Source: Viola odorata | Taxonomy: Eukaryota > Streptophyta > Magnoliopsida > Malpighiales > Violaceae | Direction: 5' to 3' | NCBI GenBank assembly: GCA_963691705.1 | Contig: OY829546.1 | Coordinates: 28,862,040 to 28,926,039 of the forward strand | Length of the DNA stretch: 64,000 nt | Shown here: piece after piece, positions 36,088 to 49,409 of the stretch | How the letters are laid out: each line of letters begins with the position of its first letter | Position numbering within the stretch: the first letter of the stretch is position 1 | Position numbers and translations under genes: made by a program | The notes under the pieces: generated by a model | Seen by the model: only the letters and a program-made list of their open reading frames with translations | Database searches by the model: none | Told to the model about the DNA's origin: nothing

Positions 36088-37398
36088 TTGCCAAACCCTA
36101 GTCGTCGCCAAACCCTAGCCGACTTGGGCTTTCTGGTGCGCCTATGCGTGCGCGCTGCTTGGCCCACGCGGCTTGCGATACGAGGATCGTATGATCCCCT
36201 CCCTCTTATCAAAGGTTCGCCCTCGAATCTCATTCTGCATAGGGGTTGTATCGCAATCCCTCTTAGCATCAAGCCTTGCTTCTGCCATCATTATTCACCT
36301 AAATCAAACTTAACACAAGAAAGTGGAAATCTATTTTCGGCGAACACAGTTTAGTAAACCAAGCACAACTTTTGATTCCGATGTCCGAATTGCTTGATTC
36401 TTCTTGATTTAGATTCCTAACAGATAGGGCTTTCCAAGGAACTAAGATTCACTAAAATTGGACTCCAATAGGTATGTATTGAAATATGATTTCGAGACTA
36501 ACACTTTTGTGGACTGTTTTTGTGACTCTTTTGTGACTCTTCTCGTGACTTAAATAAAAGACTCAAAATAGAAAAGTAATGACACTTTGGTTGACTGATT
36601 TTGTGACTCTAATTGACACAACGAAAAAAGTAAAGGATAGTTACCAAACTTGAACGCCTTGAGCTCCGCTACTAACTGATAAGGCTCCAGTCGCCTAGAG
36701 ACTTAGCAATGAAATTGTGATCTAGTTCAAAGCTTGGATTTCGAATGCGGAAACATAACTCAAAGAAAACCGTGAAACTCCAACACTGAGAGCTTTTGGC
36801 ACTTCACGTCGAATCCCTTGAGGTTCTTGTGTCAAACCGATGAATCTCCAAGACTGGGTGCTCTTGGCAATTCAAAGACGAATGACTCAATAGATAGCAA
36901 CATCGGGCTTTACTTGTGGCTACTCTCAGCTTGCGATACTAGGAATAGAACAAGGTTCCAAAGGAACGGTTTATGAGGACGCACCTCTCAAAGACAAAGT
37001 CTCGTTCTTTTTCCAAAAATATCATAGATTATTTTATTCATACGGCAAGGCCTTTAAATAGGCTAGGAAAATTACAAACTTAGAAATAAATAATTCCTAA
37101 ACAGATAATTCCTAAATAGATAATTCCTAAATAAATAATTCCAAAATAAGTAATCCCTAAATAAATAATCCCTAAATAAGCCAAAACTCTATATAGTAAT
37201 TAAAAATACATAAAATAGGCTAGGAAAATTACAAACTTAGAAATAAATAATTCCTAAACAGATAATTCCTAAATAGATAATTCCTAAATAAATAATTCCA
37301 AAATAAATAATCCCTAAATAAATAATCCCTAAATAAGCCAAAACACTATATAGTAATTAAAAATACATAAAATAGGAAATATTAATCCATACCCTCCT
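36088..37398. repeat. 1,311-bp unit, Q box, A/C mosaic with 157-bp duplication
   Basis: Keeps the 44-bp segment (private CACTAAAATTG), then A-like ACGAAAAAAG, AACGCC and AGCAATG, then CTCCAAGAC and TATGAGG as in C. Private CCATCATTATT near 36,287 and GGTTGACTG near 36,590. It is the only 1,311-bp unit without an H box. Confidence 0.95.
37061..37374. repeat. 157-bp tandem duplication of the U3-like AT-rich segment
   Basis: GGCTAGGAAAATTAC begins at 37,061 and again at 37,218, exactly 157 bases apart. The duplicated stretch covers the complete 15-bp minisatellite. The junction AAAATAGGCTAGG shares AAATAGG with both parents (TTTAAATAGGCTAGG and TAAAATAGGAAATA), indicating a microhomology event. 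The first copy has AATAAGTAATCCC and the second AAAACACTATATAG. Confidence 0.95.
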
Positions 37399-38552
37399 TT
37401 GCCAAACCCTAGTCGTCGCCAAACCCTAGCCGACTTGGGCTTTCTGGTGCGCCTATACGTGCGCGCTGCTTGGCCCACGCGGCTTGCGATACGAGGATCG
37501 TATGATCCCCTCCCTCTTATCAAAGGTTCGCCCTCGAATCTCATTCTGCATAGGGGTTGTATCGCAATCCCTCTTAGCATCAAGCCTTGCTTCTGCCATC
37601 TTTATTCACCTAAATCAAACTTAACACAAGAAAGTGGAAATCAATTTTCGGCGAACACAGTTTAGTAAACCAAGCACAACTTTTGATTCCAATGTCCGAA
37701 TTGCTTGATTCTTCTTAATTTAGATTCCTAACAGATAGGGCTTTCCAAGGAGCTAAGATTCACTGAAATTGGACTCCAATAGGTATGTATTGAAATATGA
37801 TTTCGAGACTAACACTTTTGTGGACTGTTTTTGTGACTCTTTTGTGACTCTTCTCGTGACTTAAATAAAAGACTCAAAATAGAAAAGTAATGACACTTTG
37901 GTGGACTGATTTTGTGACTCTAATTGACACAACAACAAAAGTAAAGGATAGTTACCAAACTTGAATGCCTTGAGCTCCGCTACTAACTGATAAGGCTCCA
38001 GTCGCCTAGAGACTTAGTAATGAAATTGTGATCTAGTTCAAAGCTTGGATTTCGAATGCGGAAACATAACTCAAAGAAAACCGTGAAACTCCAACACTGA
38101 GAGCTTTTGGCACTTCACGTCGAATCCCTTGAGGTTCTTGTGTCAAACCGATGAATCTCCAAGACTGGGTGCTCTTGGCAATTCAAAGACGAATGACTCA
38201 ATAGATAGCAACATCGGGCTTTACTTGTGGCTACTCTCAGCTTGCGATACTAGGAATAGAACAAGGTTCCAAAGGAACGGTTTATGAGGACGCACCTCTC
38301 AAAGACAAAGTCTCGTTCTTTTTCCAAAAATATCATAGATTATTTTATTCATACGGCAAGGCCTTTAAATAGGCTAGGAAAATTACAAACTTAGAAATAA
38401 ATAATTCCTAAACAGATAATTCCTAAATAGATAATTCCTAAATAAATAATTCCAAAATAAATAATCCCTAAATAAATAATCCCTAAATAAGCGAAAACTC
38501 TATATAGTAATTAAAAATACATAAAATAGGAAATATTAATCCATACCCTCCT
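37399..38552. repeat. 1,154-bp Y unit
   Basis: Y allele CTATACGTG with linked markers ATCAATTTTCGG, CCAATGTCC, CTTAATTTAG, GGAGCTAAG and ACAACAACAAAAG. Private AAGCGAAAAC near 38,490. Confidence 0.95.
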
Positions 38553-39863
38553 TTGCCAAACCCTAGTCATCGCCAAACCCTAGCCGACTTGGGCTTTCTG
38601 GTGCGCCTATGCGTGCGCGCTGCTTGGCCCACGCGGCTTGCGATACGAGGATCGTATGATCCCCTCCCTCTTATCAAAGGTTCGCCCTCGAATCTCATTC
38701 TGCATAGGGGTTGTATCGCAATCCCTCTTAGCATCAAGCCTTGCTTCTGCCATCTTTATTCACCTAAATCAAACTTAACACAAGAAAGTGGAAATCTATT
38801 TTCGGCGAACACAGTTTAGTAAACCAAGCACAACTTTTGATTCCGATGTCCGAATTGCTTGATTCTTCTTGATTTAGATTCCTAACAGATAGGGCTTTCC
38901 AAGGAACTAAGATTCACTGAAATTGGACTCCAATAGGTATGTATTGAAATATGATTTCGAGACTAACACTTTTGTGGACTGTTTTTGTGACTCTTTTGTG
39001 ACTCTTCTCGTGACTTAAATAAAAGACGCAAAATAGAAAAGTAATGACACTTTGGTGGACTGATTTTGTGACTCTAATTGACACAACGACAAAAGTAAAG
39101 GATAGTTACCAAACTTGAATGCCTTGAGCTCCGCTACTAACTGATAAGGCTCCAGTCGCCTAGAGACTTAGTAATGAAATTGTGATCTAGTTCAAAGCTT
39201 GGATTTCGAATGCGGAAACATAACTCAAAGAAAACCGTGAAACTCCAACACTGAGAGCTCTTGGCACTTCACGTCGAATCCCTTGAGGTTCTTGTGTCAA
39301 ACCGATGAATCTCTAAGACTGGGTGCTCTTGGCAATTCAAAGACGAATGACTCAATAGATAGCAACATCGGGCTTTACTTGTGGCTACTCTCAGCTTGCG
39401 ATACTAGGAATAGAACAAGGTTCCAAAGGAACGGTTTATGAGGACGCACCTCTCAAAGACAAAGTCTCGTTCTTTTTCCAAAAATATCATAGATTATTTT
39501 ATTCATACGGCAAGGCCTTTAAATAGGCTAGGAAAATTACAAACTTAGAAATAAATAATTCCTAAACAGATAATTCCTAAATAGATAATTCCTAAATAAA
39601 TAATTCCAAAATAAGTAATCCCTAAATAAATAATCCCTAAATAAGCCAAAACTCTATATAGTAATTAAAAATACATAAAATAGGCTAGGAAAATTACAAA
39701 CTTAGAAATAAATAATTCCTAAACAGATAATTCCTAAATAGATAATTCCTAAATAAATAATTCCAAAATAAATAATCCCTAAATAAATAATCCCTAAATA
39801 AGCCAAAACACTATATAGTAATTAAAAATACATAAAATAGGAAATATTAATCCATACCCTCCT
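38553..39863. repeat. 1,311-bp H unit with 157-bp duplication (H*)
   Basis: H box, GACGCAAAATAG marker, private CTCTAAGAC near 39,311, then the duplication. Closes a 2,465-bp Y-H* dimer. Confidence 0.95.
39526..39839. repeat. 157-bp tandem duplication, copy in unit 38,553
   Basis: Same junction and the same internal differences as at 37,061, so it descends from one duplication event. Confidence 0.95.
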
Positions 39864-41017
39864 TTGCCAAACCCTAGTCGTCGCCAAACCCTAGCCGACT
39901 TGGGCTTTCTGGTGCGCCTATACGTGCGCGCTGCTTGGCCCACGCGGCTTGCGATACGAGGATCGTATGATCCCCTCCCTCTTATCAAAGGTTCGCCCTC
40001 GAATCTCATTCTGCATAGGGGTTGTATCGCAATCCCTCTTAGCATCAAGCCTTGCTTCTGCCATCTTTATTCACCTAAATCAAACTTAACACAAGAAAGT
40101 GGAAATCAATTTTCGGCGAACACAGTTTAGTAAACCAAGCACAACTTTTGATTCCAATGTCCGAATTGCTTGATTCTTCTTAATTTAGATTCCTAACAGA
40201 TAGGGCTTTCCAAGGAGCTAAGATTCACTGAAATTGGACTCCAATAGGTATGTATTGAAATATGATTTCGAGACTAACACTTTTGTGGACTGTTTTTGTG
40301 ACTCTTTTGTGACTCTTCTCGTGACTTAAATAAAAGACTCAAAATAGAAAAGTAATGACACTTTGGTGGACTGATTTTGTGACTCTAATTGACACAACAA
40401 CAAAAGTAAAGGATAGTTACCAAACTTGAATGCCTTGAGCTCCGCTACTAACTGATAAGGCTCCAGTCGCCTAGAGACTTAGTAATGAAATTGTGATCTA
40501 GTTCAAAGCTTGGATTTCGAATGCGGAAACATAACTCAAAGAAAACCGTGAAACTCCAACACTGAGAGCTTTTGGCACTTCACGTCGAATCCCTTGAGGT
40601 TCTTGTGTCAAACCGATGAATCTCCAAGACTGGGTGCTCTTGGCAATTCAAAGACGAATGACTCAATAGATAGCAACATCGGGCTTTACTTGTGGCTACT
40701 CTCAGCTTGCGATACTAGGAATAGAACAAGGTTCCAAAGGAACGGTTTATGAGGACGCACCTCTCAAAGACAAAGTCTCGTTCTTTTTCCAAAAATATCA
40801 TAGATTATTTTATTCATACGGCAAGGCCTTTAAATAGGCTAGGAAAATTACAAACTTAGAAATAAATAATTCCTAAACAGATAATTCCTAAATAGATAAT
40901 TCCTAAATAAATAATTCCAAAATAAATAATCCCTAAATAAATAATCCCTAAATAAGCCAAAACTCTATATAGTAATTAAAAATACATAAAATAGGAAATA
41001 TTAATCCATACCCTCCT
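39864..41017. repeat. 1,154-bp Y unit
   Basis: All five linked Y markers are present. First unit of the first 4,773-bp tetramer. Confidence 0.95.
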
Positions 41018-42171
41018 TTGCCAAACCCTAGTCATCGCCAAACCCTAGCCGACTTGGGCTTTCTGGTGCGCCTATGCGTGCGCGCTGCTTGGCCCACGCG
41101 GCTTGCGATACGAGGATCGTATGATCCCCTCCCTCTTATCAAAGGTTCGCCCTCGAATCTCATTCTGCATAGGGGTTGTATCGCAATCCCTCTTAGCATC
41201 AAGCCTTGCTTCTGCCATCTTTATTCACCTAAATCAAACTTAACACAAGAAAGTGGAAATCTATTTTCGGCGAACACAGTTTAGTAAACCAAGCACAACT
41301 TTTGATTCCGATGTCCGAATTGCTTGATTCTTCTTGATTTAGATTCCTAACAGATAGGGCTTTCCAAGGAACTAAGATTCACTGAAATTGGACTCCAATA
41401 GGTATGTATTGAAATATGATTTCGAGACTAACACTTTTGTGGACTATTTTTGTGACTCTTTTGTGACTCTTCTCGTGACTTAAATAAAAGACGCAAAATA
41501 GAAAAGTAATGACACTTTGGTGGACTGATTTTGTGACTCTAATTGACACAACGACAAAAGTAAAGGATAGTTACCAAACTTGAATGCCTTGAGCTCCGCT
41601 ACTAACTGATAAGGCTCCAGTCGCCTAGAGACTTAGTAATGAAATTGTGATCTAGTTCAAAGCTTGGATTTCGAATGCGGAAACATAACTCAAAGAAAAC
41701 CGTGAAACTCCAACACTGAGAGCTCTTGGCACTTCACGTCGAATCCCTTGAGGTTCTTGTGTCAAACCGATGAATCTCCAAGACTGGGTGCTCTTGGCAA
41801 TTCAAAGACGAATGACTCAATAGATAGCAACATCGGGCTTTACTTGTGGCTACTCTCAGCTTGCGATACTAGGAATAGAACAAGGTTCCAAAGGAACAGT
41901 TTATGAGGACGCACCTCTCAAAGACAAAGTCTCGTTCTTTTTCCAAAAATATCATAGATTATTTTATTCATACGGCAAGGCCTTTAAATAGGCTAGGAAA
42001 ATTACAAACTTAGAAATAAATAATTCCTAAACAGATAATTCCTAAATAGATAATTCCTAAATAAATAATTCCAAAAGAAATAATCCCTAAATAAATAATC
42101 CCTAAATAAGCCAAAACTCTATATAGTAATTAAAAATACATAAAATAGGAAATATTAATCCATACCTTCCT
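41018..42171. repeat. 1,154-bp H unit
   Basis: H box, GACGCAAAATAG, GGACTATTTTTG and GGAACAGTTTATGAGG. The last is shared with the unit at 45,791, one tetramer to the right. The AT tract has the AAAGAAATAATCCC form. Confidence 0.95.
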
Positions 42172-43325
42172 TTGCCAAACCCTAGTCGTCGCCAAACCCT
42201 AGCCGACTTGGGCTTTCTGGTGCGCCTATGCGTGCGCGCTGCTTGGCCCACGCGGCTTGCGATACGAGGATCGTATGATCCCCTCCCTCTTATCAAAGGT
42301 TCGCCCTCGAATCTCATTCTGCATAGGGGTTGTATCGCAATCCCTCTTAGAATAAAGCCTTGCTTCTGTCATCTTTATTCACCTAAATCAAACTTAACAC
42401 AAGAAAGTGGAAATCTATTTTCGGCGAACACAGTTTAGTAAACCAAGCACAACTTTTGATTCCGATGTCCGAATTGCTTGATTCTTCTTGATTTAGATTC
42501 CTAACAGATAGGGCTTTCCAAGGAACTAAGATTCACTGAAATTGGACTCCAATAGGTATGTATTGAAATATGATTTCGAGACTAACACTTTTGTGGACTG
42601 TTTTTGTGACTCTTTTGTGACTCTTCTCGTGACTTAAATAAAAGACTCAAAATAGAAAAGTAATGACACTTTGGTGGACTGATTTTGTGACTCTAATTGA
42701 CACAACGACAAAAGTAAAGGATAGTTACCAAACTTGAATGCCTTGAGCTCCACTACTAACTGATAAGGCTCCAGTCGCCTAGAGACTTAGTAATGAAATT
42801 GTGATCTAGTTCAAAGCTTGGATTTCGAATGCGGAAACATAACTCAAAGAAAACCGTGAAACTCCAACACTGAGAGCTTTTGGCACTTCACGTCGAATCC
42901 CTTGAGGTTCTTGTGTCAAACCGATGAATCTCCAAGACTGGGTGCTCTTGGCAATTCAAAGACGAATGACTCAATAGATAGCAACATCGGGCTTTACTTG
43001 TGGCTACTCTCAGCTTGCGATACTAGGAATAGAACAAGGTTCCAAAGGAACGGTTTATGAGGACGCACCTCTCAAAGACAAAGTCTCGTTCTTTTTCCAA
43101 AAATATCATAGATTATTTTATTCATACGGCAAGGCCTTTAAATAGGCTAGGAAAATTACAAACTTAGAAATAAATAATTCCTAAACAGATAATTCCTAAA
43201 TAGATAATTCCTAAATAACTAATTCCAAAATAAATAATCCCTAAATAAATAATCCCTAAATAAGCCAAAACTCTATATAGTAATTAAAAATACATAAAAT
43301 AGGAAATATTAATCCATACCCTCCT
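42172..43325. repeat. 1,154-bp R unit
   Basis: TTAGAATAAAG and CTGTCATC replace TTAGCATCAAG and CTGCCATC. CTCCACTACT near 42,750, and AAATAACTAATTCC in the 15-bp array. Confidence 0.95.
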
Positions 43326-44636
43326 TTGCCAAACCCTAGTCATCGCCAAACCCTAGCCGACTTGGGCTTTCTGGTGCGCCTATGCGTGCGCGCTGCTTGG
43401 CCCACGCGGCTTGCGATACGAGGATCGTATGATCCCCTCCCTCTTATCAAAGGTTCGCCCTCGAATCTCATTCTGCATAGGGGTTGTATCGCAATCCCTC
43501 TTAGCATCAAGCCTTGCTTCTGCCATCTTTATTCACCTAAATCAAACTTAACACAAGAAAGTGGAAATCTATTTTCGGCGAACACAGTTTAGTAAACCAA
43601 GCACAACTTTTGATTCCGATGTCCGAATTGCTTGATTCTTCTTGATTTAGATTCCTAACAGATAGGGCTTTCCAAGGAACTAAGATTCACTGAAATTGGA
43701 CTCCAATAGGTATGTATTGAAATATGATTTCGAGACTAACACTTTTGTGGACTGTTTTTGTGACTCTTTTGTGACTCTTCTCGTGACTTAAATAAAAGAC
43801 GCAAAATAGAAAAGTAATGACACTTTGGTGGACTGATTTTGTGACTCTAATTGACACAACGACAAAAGTAAAGGATAGTTACCAAACTTGAATGCCTTGA
43901 GCTCCGCTACTAACTGATAAGGCTCCAGTCGCCTAGAGACTTAGTAATGAAATTGTGATCTAGTTCAAAGCTTGGATTTCGAATGCGGAAACATAACTCA
44001 AAGAAAACCGTGAAACTCCAACACTGAGAGCTCTTGGCACTTCACGTCGAATCCCTTGAGGTTCTTGTGTCAAACCGATGAATCTCCAAGACTGGGTGCT
44101 CTTGGCAATTCAAAGACGAATGACTCAATAGATAGCAACATCGGGCTTTACTTGTGGCTACTCTCAGCTTGCGATACTAGGAATAGAACAAGGTTCCAAA
44201 GGAACGGTTTATGAGGACGCACCTCTCAAAGACAAAGTCTCGTTCTTTTTCCAAAAATATCATAGATTATTTTATTCATACGGCAAGGCCTTTAAATAGG
44301 CTAGGAAAATTACAAACTTAGAAATAAATAATTCCTAAACAGATAATTCCTAAATAGATAATTCCTAAATAAATAATTCCAAAATAAGTAATCCCTAAAT
44401 AAATAATCCCTAAATAAGCCAAAACTCTATATAGTAATTAAAAATACATAAAATAGGCTAGGAAAATTACAAACTTAGAAATAAATAATTCCTAAACAGA
44501 TAATTCCTAAATAGATAATTCCTAAATAAATAATTCCAAAATAAATAATCCCTAAATAAATAATCCCTAAATAAGCCAAAACACTATATAGTAATTAAAA
44601 ATACATAAAATAGGAAATATTAATCCATACCCTCCT
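43326..44636. repeat. 1,311-bp H unit with 157-bp duplication (H*)
   Basis: H box, GACGCAAAATAG, then the duplication. Closes the first tetramer. Confidence 0.95.
44299..44612. repeat. 157-bp tandem duplication, copy in unit 43,326
   Basis: Same AAATAGGCTAGG junction, AATAAGTAATCCC in the first copy and AAAACACTATATAG in the second. Confidence 0.95.
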
Positions 44637-45790
44637 TTGCCAAACCCTAGTCGTCGCCAAACCCTAGCCGACTTGGGCTTTCTGGTGCGCCTATACGTGC
44701 GCGCTGCTTGGCCCACGCGGCTTGCGATACGAGGATCGTATGATCCCCTCCCTCTTATCAAAGGTTCGCCCTCGAATCTCATTCTGCATAGGGGTTGTAT
44801 CGCAATCCCTCTTAGCATCAAGCCTTGCTTCTGCCATCTTTATTCACCTAAATCAAACTTAACACAAGAAAGTGGAAATCAATTTTCGGCGAACACAGTT
44901 TAGTAAACCAAGCACAACTTTTGATTCCAATGTCCGAATTGCTTGATTCTTCTTAATTTAGATTCCTAACAGATAGGGCTTTCCAAGGAGCTAAGATTCA
45001 CTGAAATTGGACTCCAATAGGTATGTATTGAAATATGATTTCGAGACTAACACTTTTGTGGACTGTTTTTGTGACTCTTTTGTGACTCTTCTCGTGACTT
45101 AAATAAAAGACTCAAAATAGAAAAGTAATGACACTTTGGTGGACTGATTTTGTGACTCTAATTGACACAACAACAAAAGTAAAGGATAGTTACCAAACTT
45201 GAATGCCTTGAGCTCCGCTACTAACTGATAAGGCTCCAGTCGCCTAGAGACTTAGTAATGAAATTGTGATCTAGTTCAAAGCTTGGATTTCGAATGCGGA
45301 AACATAACTCAAAGAAAACCGTGAAACTCCAACACTGAGAGCTTTTGGCACTTCACGTCGAATCCCTTGAGGTTCTTGTGTCAAACCGATGAATCTCCAA
45401 GACTGGGTGCTCTTGGCAATTCAAAGACGAATGACTCAATAGATAGCAACATCGGGCTTTACTTGTGGCTACTCTCAGCTTGCGATACTAGGAATAGAAC
45501 AAGGTTCCAAAGGAACGGTTTATGAGGACGCACCTCTCAAAGACAAAGTCTCGTTCTTTTTCCAAAAATATCATAGATTATTTTATTCATACGGCAAGGC
45601 CTTTAAATAGGCTAGGAAAATTACAAACTTAGAAATAAATAATTCCTAAACAGATAATTCCTAAATAGATAATTCCTAAATAAATAATTCCAAAATAAAT
45701 AATCCCTAAATAAATAATCCCTAAATAAGCCAAAACTCTATATAGTAATTAAAAATACATAAAATAGGAAATATTAATCCATACCCTCCT
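44637..45790. repeat. 1,154-bp Y unit
   Basis: All linked Y markers. First unit of the second tetramer. Confidence 0.95.
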
Positions 45791-46944
45791 TTGCCAAACC
45801 CTAGTCATCGCCAAACCCTAGCCGACTTGGGCTTTCTGGTGCGCCTATGCGTGCGCGCTGCTTGGCCCACGCGGCTTGCGATACGAGGATCGTATGATCC
45901 CCTCCCTCTTATCAAAGGTTCGCCCTCGAATCTCATTCTGCATAGGGGTTGTATCGCAATCCCTCTTAGCATCAAGCCTTGCTTCTGCCATCTTTATTCA
46001 CCTAAATCAAACTTAACACAAGAAAGTGGAAATCTATTTTCGGCGAACACAGTTTAGTAAACCAAGCACAACTTTTGATTCCGATGTCCGAATTGCTTGA
46101 TTCTTCTTGATTTAGATTCCTAACAGATAGGGCTTTCCAAGGAACTAAGATTCACTGAAATTGGACTCCAATAGGTATGTATTGAAATATGATTTCGAGA
46201 CTAACACTTTTGTGGACTATTTTTGTGACTCTTTTGTGACTCTTCTCGTGACTTAAATAAAAGACGCAAAATAGAAAAGTAATGACACTTTGGTGGACTG
46301 ATTTTGTGACTCTAATTGACACAACGACAAAAGTAAAGGATAGTTACCAAACTTGAATGCCTTGAGCTCCGCTACTAACTGATAAGGCTCCAGTCGCCTA
46401 GAGACTTAGTAATGAAATTGTGATCTAGTTCAAAGCTTGGATTTCGAATGCGGAAACATAACTCAAAGAAAACCGTGAAACTCCAACACTGAGAGCTCTT
46501 GGCACTTCACGTCGAATCCCTTGAGGTTCTTGTGTCAAACCGATGAATCTCCAAGACTGGGTGCTCTTGGCAATTCAAAGACGAATGACTCAATAGATAG
46601 CAACATCGGGCTTTACTTGTGGCTACTCTCAGCTTGCGATACTAGGAATAGAACAAGGTTCCAAAGGAACAGTTTATGAGGACGCACCTCTCAAAGACAA
46701 AGTCTCGTTCTTTTTCCAAAAATATCATAGATTATTTTATTCATACGGCAAGGCCTTTAAATAGGCTAGGAAAATTACAAACTTAGAAATAAATAATTCC
46801 TAAACAGATAATTCCTAAATAGATAATTCCTAAATAAATAATTCCAAAAGAAATAATCCCTAAATAAATAATCCCTAAATAAGCCAAAACTCTATATAGT
46901 AATTAAAAATACATAAAATAGGAAATATTAATCCATACCTTCCT
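45791..46944. repeat. 1,154-bp H unit
   Basis: Matches the unit at 41,018, including GGACTATTTTTG and GGAACAGTTTATGAGG. Confidence 0.95.
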
Positions 46945-48098
46945 TTGCCAAACCCTAGTCGTCGCCAAACCCTAGCCGACTTGGGCTTTCTGGTGCGCCT
47001 ATGCGTGCGCGCTGCTTGGCCCACGCGGCTTGCGATACGAGGATCGTATGATCCCCTCCCTCTTATCAAAGGTTCGCCCTCGAATCTCATTCTGCATAGG
47101 GGTTGTATCGCAATCCCTCTTAGAATAAAGCCTTGCTTCTGTCATCTTTATTCATCTAAATCAAACTTAACACAAGAAAGTGGAAATCTATTTTCGGCGA
47201 ACACAGTTTAGTAAACCAAGCACAACTTTTGATTCCGATGTCCGAATTGCTTGATTCTTCTTGATTTAGATTCCTAACAGATAGGGCTTTCCAAGGAACT
47301 AAGATTCACTGAAATTGGACTCCAATAGGTATGTATTGAAATATGATTTCGAGACTAACACTTTTGTGGACTGTTTTTGTGACTCTTTTGTGACTCTTCT
47401 CGTGACTTAAATAAAAGACTCAAAATAGAAAAGTAATGACACTTTGGTGGACTGATTTTGTGACTCTAATTGACACAACAACAAAAGTAAAGGATAGTTA
47501 CCAAACTTGAATGCCTTGAGCTCCGCTACTAACTGATAAGGCTCCAGTCGCCTAGAGACTTAGTAATGAAATTGTGATCTAGTTCAAAGCTTGGATTTCG
47601 AATGCGAAAACATAACTCAAAGAAAACCGTGAAACTCCAACACTGAGAGCTTTTGGCACTTCACGTCGAATCCCTTGAGGTTCTTGTGTCAAACCGATGA
47701 ATCTCCAAGACTGGGTGCTCTTGGCAATTCAAAGACGAATGACTCAATAGATAGCAACATCGGGCTTTACTTGTGGCTACTCTCAGCTTGCGATACTAGG
47801 AATAGAACAAGGTTCCAAAGGAACGGTTTATGAGGACGCACCTCTCAAAGACAAAGTCTCGTTCTTTTTCCAAAAATATCATAGATTATTTTATTCATAC
47901 GGCAAGGCCTTTAAATAGGCTAGGAAAATTACAAACTTAGAAATAAATAATTCCTAAACAGATAATTCCTAAATAGATAATTCCTAAATAACTAATTCCA
48001 AAATAAATAATCCCTAAATAAATAATCCCTAAATAAGCCAAAACTCTATATAGTAATTAAAAATACATAAAATAGGAAATATTAATCCATACCCTCCT
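46945..48098. repeat. 1,154-bp R unit
   Basis: R allele plus private TTCATCTAAAT near 47,152 and ATGCGAAAAC near 47,604. It has the Y-like ACAACAACAAAAG and normal CTCCGCTACT, unlike the R unit at 42,172, so it is not a simple copy of it. Confidence 0.95.
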
Positions 48099-49409
48099 TT
48101 GCCAAACCCTAGTCATCGCCAAACCCTAGCCGACTTGGGCTTTCTGGTGCGCCTATGCGTGCGCGCTGCTTGGCCCACGCGGCTTGCGATACGAGGATCG
48201 TATGATCCCCTCCCTCTTATCAAAGGTTCGCCCTCGAATCTCATTCTGCATAGGGGTTGTATCGCAATCCCTCTTAGCATCAAGCCTTGCTTCTGCCATC
48301 TTTATTCACCTAAATCAAACTTAACACAAGAAAGTGGAAATCTATTTTCGGCGAACACAGTTTAGTAAACCAAGCACAACTTTTGATTCCGATGTCCGAA
48401 TTGCTTGATTCTTCTTGATTTAGATTCCTAACAGATAGGGCTTTCCAAGGAACTAAGATTCACTGAAATTGGACTCCAATAGGTATGTATTGAAATATGA
48501 TTTCGAGACTAACACTTTTGTGGACTGTTTTTGTGACTCTTTTGTGACTCTTCTCGTGACTTAAATAAAAGACGCAAAATAGAAAAGTAATGACACTTTG
48601 GTGGACTGATTTTGTGACTCTAATTGACACAACGACAAAAGTAAAGGATAGTTACCAAACTTGAATGCCTTGAGCTCCGCTACTAACTGATAAGGCTCCA
48701 GTCGCCTAGAGACTTAGTAATGAAATTGTGATCTAGTTCAAAGCTTGGATTTCGAATGCGGAAACATAACTCAAAGAAAACCGTGAAACTCCAACACTGA
48801 GAGCTCTTGGCACTTCACGTCGAATCCCTTGAGGTTCTTGTGTCAAACCGATGAATCTCCAAGACTGGGTGCTCTTGGCAATTCAAAGACGAATGACTCA
48901 ATAGATAGCAACATCGGGCTTTACTTGTGGCTACTCTCAGCTTGCGATACTAGGAATAGAACAAGGTTCCAAAGGAACGGTTTATGAGGACGCACCTCTC
49001 AAAGACAAAGTCTCGTTCTTTTTCCAAAAATATCATAGATTATTTTATTCATACGGCAAGGCCTTTAAATAGGCTAGGAAAATTACAAACTTAGAAATAA
49101 ATAATTCCTAAACAGATAATTCCTAAATAGATAATTCCTAAATAAATAATTCCAAAATAAGTAATCCCTAAATAAATAATCCCTAAATAAGCCAAAACTC
49201 TATATAGTAATTAAAAATACATAAAATAGGCTAGGAAAATTACAAACTTAGAAATAAATAATTCCTAAACAGATAATTCCTAAATAGATAATTCCTAAAT
49301 AAATAATTCCAAAATAAATAATCCCTAAATAAATAATCCCTAAATAAGCCAAAACACTATATAGTAATTAAAAATACATAAAATAGGAAATATTAATCCA
49401 TACCCTCCT
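48099..49409. repeat. 1,311-bp H unit with 157-bp duplication (H*)
   Basis: H box, GACGCAAAATAG, then the duplication. Closes the second tetramer. Confidence 0.95.
49072..49385. repeat. 157-bp tandem duplication, copy in unit 48,099
   Basis: Same junction and internal differences. Confidence 0.95.

Larger units (their letters stand above)
37399..39863. repeat. 2,465-bp Y-H* dimer, copy 1
   Basis: A 1,154-bp Y unit followed by a 1,311-bp H* unit. It equals the tetramer with the internal H-R pair missing. Confidence 0.92.
39864..44636. repeat. 4,773-bp tetrameric higher-order repeat Y-H-R-H*, copy 1
   Basis: Unit lengths 1,154, 1,154, 1,154 and 1,311, with box order Y, H, R, H and the 157-bp duplication in the last unit only. 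Confidence 0.93.
44637..49409. repeat. 4,773-bp tetrameric higher-order repeat Y-H-R-H*, copy 2
   Basis: Same lengths, order and duplication position as copy 1; the second unit shares GGAACAGTTTATGAGG. The R units differ at a few sites, so divergence or conversion followed the copying. Confidence 0.93.
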
